From NCBI RefSeq assembly GCF_024733565.1, contig NZ_JANIOC010000006.1, forward strand, positions 124,001-188,000: a stretch of DNA of 64,000 nucleotides. Direction: 5' to 3'. The stretch is from Rossellomorea sp. SC111. Its GTDB lineage: Bacteria; Bacillota; Bacilli; Bacillales; Bacillaceae_B. The notes under the pieces are model-generated. The model was not told where the DNA came from, ran no database searches, and worked only from the letters and a program-made list of their open reading frames with translations. Both the position numbers and the translations under genes were made by a program. Each line of letters begins with the position of its first letter. Position 1 is the first letter of the stretch. Shown here in pieces: positions 28,850 to 39,606 of the stretch.

Positions 28850-28898
28850 AAAGGGCTCGACTTTAAAGGAGGCCATCCTTTTGCTGTCAGCCCTTTTT
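28850..28898 (+). terminator. Terminator after proS
   Basis: Outer stem AAAGGGCT/AGCCCTTT and nested stem AAAGGA/TCCTTT (28865-28870 with 28876-28881) are followed by five T. Confidence 0.82.
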
Positions 28899-28944
28899 AT
28901 TCTGTAAACAAAATGATTCAAGAGTGGAAATGGGGGAAAGGAAT

Positions 28945-31900
28945 ATGGGAGAAAAGCCCCTGGGCAAAAGGGAAAGGTTTCAATTGTTGCTGCAGCAGTT
29001 AGGCTTAACAGAGGATGCCTTTGTTCAGTACTTCAGACATGCTGAAATTGAGAAATTGGCAGTGTACCGCAAGGAAAAGAAATGGCATTTCTACTTTACG
29101 TTTGAGGAAATCATCCCTTGTAACGTTTGGAGCAAATTTTCGATTGCACTGCAGACATCCTTTAAACATATTGCCAATGTAGGCTATACGATCAAGGTGT
29201 TGAATCCCAATGTAACGGATCAGCATATTTTGGATTACTGGCAGGATTGTGTAAAGGAAATTCAAGGGATATCACCTCCCTTATTAAAATTATTAAATAC
29301 CCAAAAGCCGAAAATCAATGGAAACAAAATCATTGTGCAGGCTTCAAATGATACAGAAGCAACACAGCTAAAAAGAAAATACGGAGATATGATCACCTCC
29401 ACTTTTGAAAATTTCGGTTTTCCTAAATTTGTTCTGGATGCAGAGGTAAGTCAAGTAGAGGAACAAAGCAATGAATATGAGAAATTTCTGGAAGAAAAGC
29501 TTAAAGAGGATCAAGAAAGAGCAAAACAGGCACTAATCGAGATGGAAAAAGCAGAAAAAGAGGGTCCAAGCGATGCACCGAGTGGTCCATTCATGCTTGG
29601 CCTTACGATCAAAGACGATGCTGACTTCCGAAGAATCGAAGAAATTTATGACGAAGAGCGTCGTATCGCCATTGAAGGTTATGTGTTCGATTGTGAGACA
29701 AGAGAACTCAGAAGCGGACGCACCTTGCTTACATTTAAGGTGACCGATTACTCAAGCTCGATTTTGGTCAAAATGTTCTCCAGGGATAAAGAGGACGCAG
29801 CGGTCATGAACAACATGAAGAAAGGTATGTGGGTGCGCTGCCGTGGAAGCATACAAAACGACACATTTGTACGAGACCTTGTCATGATTGCCAATGATGT
29901 GAATGAAATCAAGCCGGTCCTTAGACTCGATACTGCCCCGGCAGATGAAAAAAGAGTAGAGCTGCACATGCATACTCCAATGAGCCAAATGGATGCCGTC
30001 TCTTCCGTTGCAAGCCTTGTGGCCCAAGCAAAAAAATGGGGTCATAAAGCGGTTGCGATAACAGATCATGCTGTTGCACAATCCTTCCCGGAAGCATATA
30101 ACGCAAGTAAGAAAAATGATATTAAACTTTTATATGGTGTAGAGGCCAATCTTGTGGATGATGGGGTCCCGATAGCCTATAATGATCGCGATCTTCCCCT
30201 CGAAGACAGCACCTATATTGTATTTGACGTCGAAACGACCGGTCTTTCCGCAGTTTACGACACCATCATTGAACTCGCCGCGGTTAAAATAAAAGATGGA
30301 GAGGTCATTGATAAATTCGAGTCATTTGCGAACCCTCATCATCCGTTATCTGCCACGACGATTGAGTTGACGGGCATTACGGATGACATGGTACAGACTG
30401 CTCCAGAGATAAATGATGTCCTTCTCAGATATCATAAGTGGGTCGGGGATGACATCCTGGTCGCACATAATGCATCGTTTGATATGGGATTTTTGAATGC
30501 AGGGTATCAAAAAGCCGGTATCGAAAAAGCTTCCAATCCCGTCATAGATACATTGGAGCTTGCAAGACTCCTTTATCCTCAATTTAAGAATCACCGTCTG
30601 AATACACTGGCGAAGAAATTCGATATCGAATTGACCCAGCATCACCGAGCGATCTATGATGCAGAAACAACTGGGTATCTCCTTTTGAAAATGTTGAAAG
30701 ACGCAGTCGAAAAAGGGATCACGAACCATAATCAATTCAATGATTATATGGGGAAAGGCGATGCGTATAAACGTTCAAGGCCATATCATTGTACGTTGAT
30801 TGCCCAGACGGAAGAAGGGCTGAAAAACCTTTATAAGCTCGTTTCCATTTCTCACATGAATTATTTCTTCCGGGTACCAAGGATTCCCCGCTCCCAGCTG
30901 CAAAAGTACCGTGCGGGTATCCTGGTAGGTTCAGGTTGTGACAAAGGAGAAGTATTCGAAGGGATGATGCAGAAAGGAAAAGAAGAGGTCGAGGAAAAGG
31001 CCCATTTCTACGATTATCTGGAAGTTCACCCTAAAGAAGTGTACCAGCATTTGATTGAATTAGATCTCGTACAAAGTCAGAAGAACCTGGAAGATATCAT
31101 CCAAAATATCGTTGAGATGGGAAGGGAATTGGATAAGCCTGTTGTGGCGACCGGGAACGTTCATTATTTAAATGAAACGGATAAAATTTATCGTAAAATC
31201 CTTGTGGGGTCCCAAGGTGGGGCCAATCCGTTGAACCGTCATGAGCTTCCCGATGTTCATTTTAGAACAACGAATGAAATGCTGGATGCTTTCTCTTTCC
31301 TGGGTAAAGAAACGGCTAAAGAGATAGTAGTGGATAATTCGAATAAGATTGCCGATATGGTAGACGTCATAAAGCCGATCAGGGACGATCTCTATACACC
31401 GAAAATCGAAGGTGCCGACGAGGAAATGCGCCGGATGAGTTATGCCATGGCGAAAAGCATATATGGCGAAGTGCTTCCGGAAATTGTCGAAGCCAGAATT
31501 GAAAAAGAGTTAAAGAGTATCATCGGACACGGTTTCGCGGTCATCTATTTAATCTCTCATAAGTTGGTTAAGAAATCGTTGGACGATGGTTATCTGGTTG
31601 GTTCACGGGGATCGGTCGGTTCTTCTTTCGTAGCGACAATGACGGAGATCACGGAAGTGAATCCACTCCCTCCTCATTACGTCTGTCCGTCCTGCAAGAA
31701 ATCTGAGTTCTTTGATGATGGATCAGTCGGATCAGGTTTCGACCTGCCTAATAAGGACTGCCCGGATTGCGGTGTCCCTTATAAGAAAGACGGACACGAT
31801 ATACCATTTGAAACCTTCCTGGGGTTCAAAGGAGACAAAGTTCCTGATATCGATCTGAACTTCTCGGGTGAATATCAGCCGAACGCTCATAACTACACAA

Positions 31901-33264
31901 AAGTTCTTTTCGGGGAAGACAATGTATATCGGGCAGGTACGATCGGGACAGTGGCGGAAAAGACCGCCTACGGGTATGTAAAAGGATACGCGAATGATCA
32001 CCAGCTTCAGATCCGTGGAGCGGAAATTGACCGTTTGGTAAGTGGGTGCACCGGTGTCAAGAGAACAACCGGGCAGCATCCTGGAGGAATCATCGTTGTA
32101 CCTGATTATATGGATATCTTTGATTTCTCACCTATCCAATTTCCCGCTGACGATTCAAACTCGGAATGGAAAACGACGCATTTTGATTTCCATTCCATAC
32201 ATGATAATCTCTTGAAACTGGATATCCTGGGACACGATGACCCGACTGTCATCCGTATGCTTCAAGATTTATCCGGGATCGATCCCAAGACGATTCCTAC
32301 CGATGACCCTGAAGTGATGAAAATCTTCAGCGGTACAGAATCCCTGGGTGTAACAGAAGATCAAATCATGTGTAAGACCGGGACACTAGGGATCCCTGAA
32401 TTCGGTACGAGATTCGTCCGTCAGATGCTTGAAGATACTAAGCCGACAACGTTCTCCGAGCTGGTCCAAATTTCAGGGCTTTCACACGGTACCGACGTAT
32501 GGCTCGGGAATGCACAAGAGCTTATTCATAACAATATCTGTAATCTGAGCGAAGTGATCGGGTGTCGTGATGATATTATGGTATACCTGATCTATCAGGG
32601 ACTCGAACCTTCACTTGCCTTTAAGATCATGGAATTTGTCCGTAAAGGAAAAGGCCTTCAGGAAGAATGGGTAGAAGAAATGAAGAAGAACGGGGTGCCG
32701 GATTGGTATATCGATTCCTGCCTGAAGATCAAGTATATGTTCCCGAAAGCCCATGCTGCCGCATATGTATTAATGGCTGTTCGTATTGCGTACTTTAAGG
32801 TGCACCATGCACTACTTTACTATGCCGCTTATTTCACCGTTCGGGCGGAAGATTTCGATATCGAAGCGATGGTAAGAGGATCACAGGCTGTAAGAGCCAA
32901 GATCGAGGAAATCAATAGTAAAGGCCTGGATGCATCACCGAAAGAAAAGAATACGCTAACGGTTCTGGAGTTGGCACTTGAAATGTGCGAAAGAGGCTAT
33001 AAGTTCCAGAAAGTTGATCTGTACCGTTCAGCGGCTGCTGAATTTGTGATCGATGGAGATACTTTGATCCCGCCGTTCAACTCCATACCCGGACTTGGAA
33101 CCAATGCTGCCATCAATATTGTGAAAGCAAGGCAGGATGGGGAATTTCTATCTAAAGAAGATCTGCAGCAAAGGGGCCGCGTGTCCAAGACCATTATCGA
33201 GTATCTGGATAATCACGGATGCCTGGAAGCTTTGCCGGATAAGAACCAATTATCTCTGTTCTAA
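28945..33264 (+). CDS. polC: DNA polymerase III alpha subunit, Gram-positive PolC type
   Basis: PolC is the main replicative polymerase of low-GC Gram-positives. In order: N-terminal domain (1-200), an OB fold (around [19 protein letters not shown]), PHP domain split around the exonuclease ([10 protein letters not shown] near 341), DnaQ-like 3'-5' exonuclease (FDVETTGL near 426), a zinc site (CPSCKKS ... CPDCG), the polymerase core ([12 protein letters not shown] near 967) and a C-terminal helix-hairpin-helix. I chose ATG 28945 with GGGGGAAAGGA upstream, giving 1439 residues (B. subtilis 1437). GTG 28924 and ATG 28930 are alternatives. Confidence 0.97.
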   Translation: MGEKPLGKRERFQLLLQQLGLTEDAFVQYFRHAEIEKLAVYRKEKKWHFYFTFEEIIPCNVWSKFSIALQTSFKHIANVGYTIKVLNPNVTDQHILDYWQDCVKEIQGISPPLLKLLNTQKPKINGNKIIVQASNDTEATQLKRKYGDMITSTFENFGFPKFVLDAEVSQVEEQSNEYEKFLEEKLKEDQERAKQALIEMEKAEKEGPSDAPSGPFMLGLTIKDDADFRRIEEIYDEERRIAIEGYVFDCETRELRSGRTLLTFKVTDYSSSILVKMFSRDKEDAAVMNNMKKGMWVRCRGSIQNDTFVRDLVMIANDVNEIKPVLRLDTAPADEKRVELHMHTPMSQMDAVSSVASLVAQAKKWGHKAVAITDHAVAQSFPEAYNASKKNDIKLLYGVEANLVDDGVPIAYNDRDLPLEDSTYIVFDVETTGLSAVYDTIIELAAVKIKDGEVIDKFESFANPHHPLSATTIELTGITDDMVQTAPEINDVLLRYHKWVGDDILVAHNASFDMGFLNAGYQKAGIEKASNPVIDTLELARLLYPQFKNHRLNTLAKKFDIELTQHHRAIYDAETTGYLLLKMLKDAVEKGITNHNQFNDYMGKGDAYKRSRPYHCTLIAQTEEGLKNLYKLVSISHMNYFFRVPRIPRSQLQKYRAGILVGSGCDKGEVFEGMMQKGKEEVEEKAHFYDYLEVHPKEVYQHLIELDLVQSQKNLEDIIQNIVEMGRELDKPVVATGNVHYLNETDKIYRKILVGSQGGANPLNRHELPDVHFRTTNEMLDAFSFLGKETAKEIVVDNSNKIADMVDVIKPIRDDLYTPKIEGADEEMRRMSYAMAKSIYGEVLPEIVEARIEKELKSIIGHGFAVIYLISHKLVKKSLDDGYLVGSRGSVGSSFVATMTEITEVNPLPPHYVCPSCKKSEFFDDGSVGSGFDLPNKDCPDCGVPYKKDGHDIPFETFLGFKGDKVPDIDLNFSGEYQPNAHNYTKVLFGEDNVYRAGTIGTVAEKTAYGYVKGYANDHQLQIRGAEIDRLVSGCTGVKRTTGQHPGGIIVVPDYMDIFDFSPIQFPADDSNSEWKTTHFDFHSIHDNLLKLDILGHDDPTVIRMLQDLSGIDPKTIPTDDPEVMKIFSGTESLGVTEDQIMCKTGTLGIPEFGTRFVRQMLEDTKPTTFSELVQISGLSHGTDVWLGNAQELIHNNICNLSEVIGCRDDIMVYLIYQGLEPSLAFKIMEFVRKGKGLQEEWVEEMKKNGVPDWYIDSCLKIKYMFPKAHAAAYVLMAVRIAYFKVHHALLYYAAYFTVRAEDFDIEAMVRGSQAVRAKIEEINSKGLDASPKEKNTLTVLELALEMCERGYKFQKVDLYRSAAAEFVIDGDTLIPPFNSIPGLGTNAAINIVKARQDGEFLSKEDLQQRGRVSKTIIEYLDNHGCLEALPDKNQLSLF

Positions 33265-33285
33265 GACTGATACCATGGGAATTGT

Positions 33286-33314
33286 TTGCATAAACATGTT
33301 GATTATGGTATATT
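33286..33314 (+). promoter_or_regulatory. SigA promoter of the rimP-nusA-infB operon
   Basis: TTGCAT (33286-33291) and TATATT (33309-33314) are 17 bases apart, 22 bases after the polC stop. Transcripts would start before the hairpin at 33351-33373, which would then lie in the leader. Confidence 0.75.
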
Positions 33315-33350
33315 TTTATTGGAAATACTAAAGATAGCTCTAAAGGTAGA

Positions 33351-33373
33351 AGAGTGGGGTCGCACCCCACTCT
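33351..33373 (+). terminator. Short perfect hairpin between polC and rimP
   Basis: A 10-bp stem AGAGTGGGGT/ACCCCACTCT with a CGC loop is followed by TTCGTTATT. It is a plausible polC terminator. Since the candidate rimP promoter lies upstream of it, it may instead attenuate the nusA operon. Confidence 0.7.
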
Positions 33374-33452
33374 TTCGTTATTACATGGAGATTTTTTTGA
33401 ACTATCATTTCTAGTCTTGGTGCACGATTTTCATATAGACCAGGAGGTAAGT

Positions 33453-33923
33453 ATGAGCAAAATAACAACACTAGTAGAAGAAATTGTTACACCAATCTTA
33501 GATGACATGTCTTTGGAACTCATTGATATGGAATATGTTAAAGAAGGATCCAATTGGTTTCTTCGCATATTCATCGACAAGGATGCCGGTGTTGACATTG
33601 AAGAATGCGGAATAGTAAGTGAAAGACTTAGTGAAAAGTTAGATGAAATTGACCCAATTCCTCATAATTACTTTTTAGAAGTTTCTTCACCGGGTGCTGA
33701 ACGTCCTTTAAAGAAAGACAAGGACTTCGAAAAAGCCATCGGCAAAAATGTTTATGTGAAAACATATGAGCCATTCAACGGCGAAAAAGCATTTGAAGGA
33801 ACACTTCTTTCCTATACTTCAGACCAATTATCATTAGAAGTAACCATTAAGACTCGAAAAAAGAAGGTTGAAATTCCAACAGATAAGATAGCCATTGCAC
33901 GATTGGCTGTTACATTTTCATAG
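33453..33923 (+). CDS. rimP: Ribosome maturation factor RimP
   Basis: RimP assists 30S maturation. It has 156 residues with the family blocks [33 protein letters not shown] and [16 protein letters not shown] chose ATG 33453 with AGGAGGTAAGT directly upstream. The open frame extends back to 33354 but lacks an SD and covers the hairpin. It is the first gene of the nusA-infB operon. Confidence 0.96.
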   Translation: MSKITTLVEEIVTPILDDMSLELIDMEYVKEGSNWFLRIFIDKDAGVDIEECGIVSERLSEKLDEIDPIPHNYFLEVSSPGAERPLKKDKDFEKAIGKNVYVKTYEPFNGEKAFEGTLLSYTSDQLSLEVTIKTRKKKVEIPTDKIAIARLAVTFS

Positions 33924-33958
33924 GAACTAACCGCACTATAAAGGGGGATGAAACCACC

Positions 33959-35092
33959 ATGAGCACTCAGTTATTAGATGCTCTTACTGTTTTAGAGAAA
34001 GAAAAAGGCATTGCCAGAGATGTCATCATTGAAGCCATCGAAGCGGCACTTGTGTCAGCTTACAAACGAAATTTCAACCAGGCACAAAATGTCCGTGTAG
34101 ACCTTAACCTTGATACAGGTACGATGAGAGTCTTCGCCCGTAAGGAAGTCGTGGATGAAGTGTTCGATTCCCGTCTTGAGATCTCGGTTGAAGACGCTGG
34201 AGAAATCAACCCAAGCTACGAAGTGGGAGACGTTGTTGAACTTGAAGTTACTCCTAAAGATTTCGGGCGCATTGCTGCTCAAACGGCTAAACAGGTTGTG
34301 ACCCAGCGAGTGAGGGAAGCAGAGAGAGGAATTATCTATTCCGAATTTGTGGACCGGGAAGAAGATATCATGACAGGTATCGTTCAACGTCAGGACAATC
34401 GCTTCATCTATGTGGCTTTAGGGAAGATTGAAGCCCTCTTACCGGTGAGCGAGCAAATGCCTAACGAAACATACAAACCTCATGACCGGATCAAGGTGTT
34501 CATCACGAAGGTGGAAAAGACGACAAAAGGTCCTCAAATCTTTGTTTCACGAACACACCCGGGCCTTTTAAAGCGACTGTTTGAAATCGAGGTTCCTGAA
34601 ATCTTTGACGGAACGGTAGAAATCAAATCCGTTGCGCGCGAAGCCGGTGACCGTTCTAAAATTTCGGTTCACGCAGAAAACTCTGAAGTAGATCCCGTAG
34701 GTGCATGTGTGGGAACTAAAGGTGCCCGTGTACAGGCGATCGTGAACGAACTGAAAGGTGAGAAGATCGATATCGTCCAGTGGTCTGAAGATCCCGTGAC
34801 TTTCGTCGCCAATGCTTTGAGTCCTTCTAAAGTACTGGATGTACAGGTGAACGAAGAAGATAAAGCAACCAGAGTCGTGGTACCTGACTATCAACTATCA
34901 CTCGCAATCGGTAAACGTGGTCAAAACGCTCGTCTTGCAGCTAAATTGACAAACTGGAAGATTGATATCAAGAGCGAAACAGATGCACGCGAATTAGGAT
35001 TATATCCTCGGCAAGAAGCCTTTTTGCCTCAGGATGAAGAGGACGAGTATGACAACGAGCCTTTAAATATTGATTTCGAAAATCAAGATTAA
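33959..35092 (+). CDS. nusA: Transcription termination/antitermination factor NusA
   Basis: NusA binds RNA polymerase and stimulates pausing and intrinsic termination. The N-terminal domain covers about 1-130, the S1 domain about 135-200 (EDIMTGIVQRQDNRFIYVAL), and two KH domains follow (VGACVGTKGARVQAIVNEL and LSLAIGKRGQNARLAAKLT). An acidic tail ends the 377-residue protein, as in other Firmicutes that lack the C-terminal repeats of E. coli NusA. AAGGGGGATG is the SD. Confidence 0.97.
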   Translation: MSTQLLDALTVLEKEKGIARDVIIEAIEAALVSAYKRNFNQAQNVRVDLNLDTGTMRVFARKEVVDEVFDSRLEISVEDAGEINPSYEVGDVVELEVTPKDFGRIAAQTAKQVVTQRVREAERGIIYSEFVDREEDIMTGIVQRQDNRFIYVALGKIEALLPVSEQMPNETYKPHDRIKVFITKVEKTTKGPQIFVSRTHPGLLKRLFEIEVPEIFDGTVEIKSVAREAGDRSKISVHAENSEVDPVGACVGTKGARVQAIVNELKGEKIDIVQWSEDPVTFVANALSPSKVLDVQVNEEDKATRVVVPDYQLSLAIGKRGQNARLAAKLTNWKIDIKSETDARELGLYPRQEAFLPQDEEDEYDNEPLNIDFENQD

Positions 35093-35104
35093 GAGGTGGG
35101 CAAG

Positions 35105-35374
35105 ATGGGTGTAAACAAGAAGATTCCGCTGCGCAAATGCGTGGCAACGGGTGAAATGAAGCCAAAAAAAGAAATGATACGTATTGTCAGGTCTAAAGAA
35201 GGGGAGGTTTCCATCGATCCTACTGGTAAGAAATCAGGACGTGGAGCCTATCTCTCGAAAGATAAAGACGTCATTTTATTAGCCAAAAAGAAAAATACTT
35301 TAGCCAATCAATTACAAGCGAAAATAGATGAATCTCTTTACGATGAATTGATTAGCCTTGTAGAGAAGGAGTAA
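35105..35374 (+). CDS. ylxR: YlxR/RnpM family RNA-binding protein
   Basis: This 89-residue basic protein has the family signature PLRKCVATGEMKPKKEMIRI and the DPTGKKSGRGAYLS motif. The B. subtilis homologue has been described as an RNase P modulator (RnpM) and also as a regulator affecting glucose-responsive genes. ATG 35105 follows GAGGTGG. The GTG at 35096 is on the SD itself. It is tightly packed between nusA and ylxQ. Confidence 0.93.
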   Translation: MGVNKKIPLRKCVATGEMKPKKEMIRIVRSKEGEVSIDPTGKKSGRGAYLSKDKDVILLAKKKNTLANQLQAKIDESLYDELISLVEKE

Positions 35375-35384
35375 CGTTTAGCGT

Positions 35385-35687
35385 ATGAATCAGAATCGTT
35401 GGATGTCACTTTTAGGATTGGCAAATCGGGCACGTAAGATTATTTCAGGTGAAGAGCTTGTTATTAAAGAAGTTCGTAGTGGACGAGCGAAACTTGTCAT
35501 TCTTTCCCAAGATGCTTCTGCTAATACAAACAAGAAAATCACGGACAAATGTAAATCCTATAATGTCCCGGTTCGCTTAGTGGAAAACAGGCATGACTTA
35601 GGTCAGGCCATTGGAAAAGAGGCAAGGGTAGTCGTCGCCGTAATGGATGCCGGCTTTGCCAAAAAATTATCCGAACTGCTCGATTGA
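35385..35687 (+). CDS. ylxQ: L7Ae-family RNA-binding protein YlxQ (RplGA)
   Basis: This 100-residue L7Ae/L30e-fold protein binds kink-turn RNA in its family. Typical blocks are [40 protein letters not shown] and [14 protein letters not shown]. Its cellular role is poorly defined. It ends 20 bases before infB. Confidence 0.93.
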   Translation: MNQNRWMSLLGLANRARKIISGEELVIKEVRSGRAKLVILSQDASANTNKKITDKCKSYNVPVRLVENRHDLGQAIGKEARVVVAVMDAGFAKKLSELLD

Positions 35688-35707
35688 ATCTCAGTGGGGG
35701 TGAACAT

Positions 35708-37885
35708 ATGAGCAAGATGCGTGTATATGAATATGCAAAGAAATACAATGTTTCAAGTAAAGATGTGATCGAAAAATTAAAGCAACTGAATATTGAGGTA
35801 TCAAACCATATGGCAACTATAGAAGATGACGCAGTAACAAAATTGGATGCGATGTACAAAGGTGATTCAAAAGGGGAAGGAAATAAAGCCGCGAAAGAAT
35901 CCAAATCAAGTGCATCCAAGTCAAACGAAGCTCCAAACAAGGAAAAGGTTAAGACAGCACCGAAAAATCGTGAAGGAAAAAAACACGATCAACAGAACCA
36001 ATCAAAGGAGAAGAAGGTCTTCAATAATAATAATAACAACAACAATAAAAACAGAAACAACAAACAAAATAAGCAGAACAAAAATTTCAAGCAGGCTCCT
36101 CAGCAGCAAACACCTGCCAAGAAAAAAGAGCTACCATCAAAGATCACATTTTCAGAATCACTGACGGTTTCAGAACTTGCTAAAAAGCTTCATAAAGAAC
36201 CATCTGAAATCATAAAAAAACTATTCATGCTTGGTGTCATGGCAACCATCAATCAGGAACTGGATAAAGATTCGATTGAATTGATTGCAGGTGAATACGG
36301 TGTCGAGGTGGAAGAAGAAATCAAAGTGGACGCGACCGATCTTGAAGTATATTTCACCGAAGATACAAAAGAGCAAAGCGAAGAACGTCCATCTGTCGTA
36401 ACCATCATGGGTCACGTCGATCACGGTAAAACAACGCTTCTTGACTCCATCCGTAACACGAAAGTGACAGCAGGGGAAGCTGGCGGGATCACACAGCATA
36501 TCGGTGCTTATCAAGTGGAAGTGGACGGCAAGAAGATCACGTTCCTTGATACTCCGGGACATGCTGCCTTCACGACTATGCGTGCACGTGGTGCCAAAGT
36601 AACGGACATTGCTATCATTGTAGTAGCTGCCGATGACGGTGTTATGCCTCAAACGGTTGAAGCAATCAATCATGCAAAAGCAGCAGAAGTACCGATCATC
36701 ATTGCTGTAAATAAAATGGATAAAGAAGCTGCCAACCCAGATCGTGTAATGCAGGAGCTGACAGAGTATGAATTGGTTCCTGAAGCATGGGGTGGAGACA
36801 CAATCTTCGTTCCATTATCTGCATTATCCGGTGAAGGAATCGACAATTTACTTGAAATGATCGTTCTTGTAAGTGAAGTGGAAGAGCTTAAAGCGAATCC
36901 ACATCGTCTTGCACAAGGAACAGTCATTGAAGCTCAATTGGATAAAGGCCGCGGCTCCGTTGCCACTTTACTTGTCCAAAACGGAACGTTAAAAGTAGGG
37001 GATCCAATAGTAGTAGGTAATACTTTCGGGCGTGTCCGTGCTATGGTCAATGACCTTGGTCGCCGTGTGAAAGAAGCCGGCCCTTCTGCTCCTGTTGAAA
37101 TCACAGGATTGAATGATGTTCCACAGGCAGGGGATCGCTTCGTCGTATTCGAAGATGAGAAAACAGCGCGTTCCGTTGGTGAAGCGCGTGCATCCCAAGC
37201 GCTTCAAGCCCAACGTGGAGAAAAGTCCAAGGTTAGTCTTGAGAACCTGTTCGAGCAAATGAAACAGGGAGAAATGAAGGACCTGAATCTTGTGCTTAAA
37301 GCGGATGTTCAAGGATCGGTTGAAGCACTGGCTGCTTCGTTAATGAAGATTGAAGTAGAAGGTGTCAATATCAAGATCATCCATACTGGTGTAGGGGCGA
37401 TTAATGAATCTGATATTACACTGGCGTCTGCTTCGAATGCCATTGTGATCGGCTTTAATGTGCGACCTGATGTCAATGCCAAGCGTACTGCTGAAGCAGA
37501 AGGCGTAGAAATTAGATTACACCGCATCATCTATAAGGTAATGGAAGAGATTGAAGCGGCAATGCAAGGGATGCTTGACCCAGAGTTTGAAGAAAAGATC
37601 ATTGGTCAGGCGGAAGTACGTCAAACATTTAAAGTGTCTAAAGTTGGTACGATTGCGGGAAGCTATGTAACAGAAGGTAAGATTTCACGTAATAGTGGAG
37701 TACGTCTCATCCGCGACGGAATCGTTATCTTCGAAGGTGAACTCGATGCCCTTAAGCGGTTTAAGGATGACGCTAAAGACGTAGCCAAAGGTTACGAATG
37801 TGGTATTACGATCAAGAACTTCAATGATGTGAAGGAAGGCGACGTCATCGAAGCCTTCATCATGGAGGAAATTACACGTAAATGA
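35708..37885 (+). CDS. infB: Translation initiation factor IF-2
   Basis: IF-2 is the GTPase that brings initiator tRNA to the 30S subunit. An N-terminal helix domain ([20 protein letters not shown]) is followed by a long charged, Asn/Lys/Gln-rich linker (about residues 55-150). A second IF2_N domain comes next, then the G domain with [12 protein letters not shown] from about residue 235, DTPGHAAF and NKMDK. The C-terminal domains bind fMet-tRNA. I chose ATG 35708 with GGGGGTGAAC upstream; it gives 725 residues. Internal starts giving shorter isoforms, known in B. subtilis, were not resolved. Confidence 0.97.
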   Translation: MSKMRVYEYAKKYNVSSKDVIEKLKQLNIEVSNHMATIEDDAVTKLDAMYKGDSKGEGNKAAKESKSSASKSNEAPNKEKVKTAPKNREGKKHDQQNQSKEKKVFNNNNNNNNKNRNNKQNKQNKNFKQAPQQQTPAKKKELPSKITFSESLTVSELAKKLHKEPSEIIKKLFMLGVMATINQELDKDSIELIAGEYGVEVEEEIKVDATDLEVYFTEDTKEQSEERPSVVTIMGHVDHGKTTLLDSIRNTKVTAGEAGGITQHIGAYQVEVDGKKITFLDTPGHAAFTTMRARGAKVTDIAIIVVAADDGVMPQTVEAINHAKAAEVPIIIAVNKMDKEAANPDRVMQELTEYELVPEAWGGDTIFVPLSALSGEGIDNLLEMIVLVSEVEELKANPHRLAQGTVIEAQLDKGRGSVATLLVQNGTLKVGDPIVVGNTFGRVRAMVNDLGRRVKEAGPSAPVEITGLNDVPQAGDRFVVFEDEKTARSVGEARASQALQAQRGEKSKVSLENLFEQMKQGEMKDLNLVLKADVQGSVEALAASLMKIEVEGVNIKIIHTGVGAINESDITLASASNAIVIGFNVRPDVNAKRTAEAEGVEIRLHRIIYKVMEEIEAAMQGMLDPEFEEKIIGQAEVRQTFKVSKVGTIAGSYVTEGKISRNSGVRLIRDGIVIFEGELDALKRFKDDAKDVAKGYECGITIKNFNDVKEGDVIEAFIMEEITRK
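36022..36096 (+). repeat. Low-complexity AAT/AAC tract in infB
   Basis: The DNA encoding the IF-2 linker contains consecutive AAT and AAC codons (a run of seven Asn) followed by Lys/Asn/Gln alternation. It is in frame, so length changes by whole codons would be tolerated. Confidence 0.75.
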
Positions 37886-38160
37886 TCACATATGTTGAAT
37901 GTGAGTGCATGATTTATGACTCTCACTCATTAAAAGATAAGCGGGCTGTCCTGCAAAGGATCATGTCACGTCTTAAACAAAAATTCAATGTATCGGTTTC
38001 TGAAATCGGATATCAGGATGTGTGGCAGCGTACAAGGATTGCCATCGTCACTGTCGCTTCTTCCAAAGGAGCTAGTGAAAGAGAGATTGAACATGCATTG
38101 AAATTCATGGATTCTTTTCCTGAGTGGGAACGACTGGAAACCCAAATCGAGTCACTATAA
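37882..38160 (+). CDS. ylxP: DUF503 family protein YlxP
   Basis: This 92-residue protein of unknown function is conserved between infB and rbfA in Bacillus. It begins [20 protein letters not shown], with the [20 protein letters not shown] block diagnostic of DUF503. A ferredoxin-like fold is likely. It overlaps the infB stop by four bases (ATGA), so translation is coupled to IF-2. A ribosome-related role is suggested only by context. Confidence 0.92.
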   Translation: MITYVECECMIYDSHSLKDKRAVLQRIMSRLKQKFNVSVSEIGYQDVWQRTRIAIVTVASSKGASEREIEHALKFMDSFPEWERLETQIESL

Positions 38161-38213
38161 GGAGCGCCTTATATCAACGTATAACCATTAACGACATATA
38201 AGAGGTGATATTG

Positions 38214-38582
38214 ATGAGCCATCGTGCGAATCGTGTTAGCGAGCAAATGAAGAAAGAGCTCAGCGATATTATCGGACGAAAAATAAAGAATCCACGTATT
38301 GGCTTTGTAACGGTTACAGATGTACAAGTATCCGGGGACTTACAACAGGCAAAAGTGTATATTACCGTTCTGGGTGGGGAAGACCAAAGAGAAAACACTC
38401 TTAAAGGTCTTGCCAAGGCAAAAGGTTTCATCCGTTCTGAAGTGGGACAGAGAATCCGCCTGCGTAAAACACCTGAAATTATTTTTGAGTTTGATGAGTC
38501 GATTGATTATGGTAATCATATTGAATCTTTATTAAGAAAAGTTCAAGATGAACCAGAAGAGTCTAAAGATACAGAAGAGTAA
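38214..38582 (+). CDS. rbfA: Ribosome-binding factor A
   Basis: RbfA is a KH-fold 30S assembly factor that acts on the 16S rRNA 5' end. The core [20 protein letters not shown] and [20 protein letters not shown] is typical. The protein has 122 residues with an acidic tail. I chose ATG 38214, six bases after AGAGGTGAT; TTG 38211 is adjacent and GTG 38205 lies on the SD. It is the last gene before a strong terminator. Confidence 0.95.
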   Translation: MSHRANRVSEQMKKELSDIIGRKIKNPRIGFVTVTDVQVSGDLQQAKVYITVLGGEDQRENTLKGLAKAKGFIRSEVGQRIRLRKTPEIIFEFDESIDYGNHIESLLRKVQDEPEESKDTEE

Positions 38583-38586
38583 TATG

Positions 38587-38633
38587 AAAGGGCTGATCCG
38601 GACGGAAGTATAATTCCAGAGGATCAGCCCTTT
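38587..38633 (+). terminator. Strong terminator of the nusA-infB-rbfA operon
   Basis: A 13-bp perfect stem AAAGGGCTGATCC/GGATCAGCCCTTT (38587-38599 with 38621-38633), inner GGAA/TTCC pairing, then TTTATGTTTT. Confidence 0.9.
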
Positions 38634-38682
38634 ATGTTTTACTTGTAGGGAACAAATACAATACATATTGGAGGTAATATAG

Positions 38683-39588
38683 ATGAATGGCATCCTGCCC
38701 TTATGGAAGCCCAGGGGAATGACGTCACATGATTGTGTCTTTAAGTTGAGAAAACTCCTCAGAACAAAGAAAGTCGGTCATACCGGTACCCTTGACCCTG
38801 AAGTATCAGGTGTCCTGCCGATTTGCATCGGACGAGCTACCAAGATAGCAGAGTATATAACAGCATCCGGAAAGAGCTATGAAGGAGAAGTCACGATCGG
38901 ATATTCCACCACAACAGAAGACAAGTGGGGGGAGAAGGTTGAGGAAAAAAAGGTGGACCGGACTATAACGAGAACGGAGGTCGAGGAGATCCTTCAGGGT
39001 CTGACTGGTGACATCATCCAGACGCCGCCTATGTTCTCTGCTGTTAAAGTAAACGGAAAGCGGTTATATGAATACGCGAGACAGGGCATAGAAATCGATA
39101 GACCTTCAAGGACTGTACATATCCATAGACTGGAATTATTGGAGGAGTGGAATGAGTTAGCAGGCGATCACCCTTCATTCACCTTTGAAGTTGTTTGTGG
39201 GAAAGGGACTTATGTAAGGACGCTCGCCGTTGAAATCGGGAATGGCCTGGGGTATCCGGCTCATATGTCAGCTCTTACACGTACGCAATCAGCCGGTTTT
39301 AGAAAGGAAGATTGTTTCACGTTAGAACAGATACAAGAGTTTGTTCAAAATGAAGATCCACAAAACCTTCTTCTTCCACTGGAATTGGGGCTTTCTCATT
39401 TGCCGAAAATGACAATTAGTGATACATTAGCAGAGAAAGTGAAGAACGGAGCACGCCTTGAAGAGCCTGAGGACTGGCAGGACGGGTCCGTAGTGATGGA
39501 GCATAAAGGAAAGGCCATTGCCATTTATCAGAGGCATCCTGACAAGCCTGGGATCATCAAGCCTGTCAAAGTGCTTTTCAACGACTAG
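38683..39588 (+). CDS. truB: tRNA pseudouridine-55 synthase TruB
   Basis: TruB makes pseudouridine 55 in the tRNA T-loop. The catalytic Asp38 lies in GHTGTLDPEVSGVLPICIG. The KSYEGEVTIGYST and TPPMFSAVKVNGKRLYEYAR blocks are typical. It has 301 residues. GGAGGTAATATAG precedes the ATG. It sits 18 bases before ribF in the common Firmicute truB-ribF order. Confidence 0.97.
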   Translation: MNGILPLWKPRGMTSHDCVFKLRKLLRTKKVGHTGTLDPEVSGVLPICIGRATKIAEYITASGKSYEGEVTIGYSTTTEDKWGEKVEEKKVDRTITRTEVEEILQGLTGDIIQTPPMFSAVKVNGKRLYEYARQGIEIDRPSRTVHIHRLELLEEWNELAGDHPSFTFEVVCGKGTYVRTLAVEIGNGLGYPAHMSALTRTQSAGFRKEDCFTLEQIQEFVQNEDPQNLLLPLELGLSHLPKMTISDTLAEKVKNGARLEEPEDWQDGSVVMEHKGKAIAIYQRHPDKPGIIKPVKVLFND

Positions 39589-39606
39589 TGAAAAAGGTGA
39601 AATACT

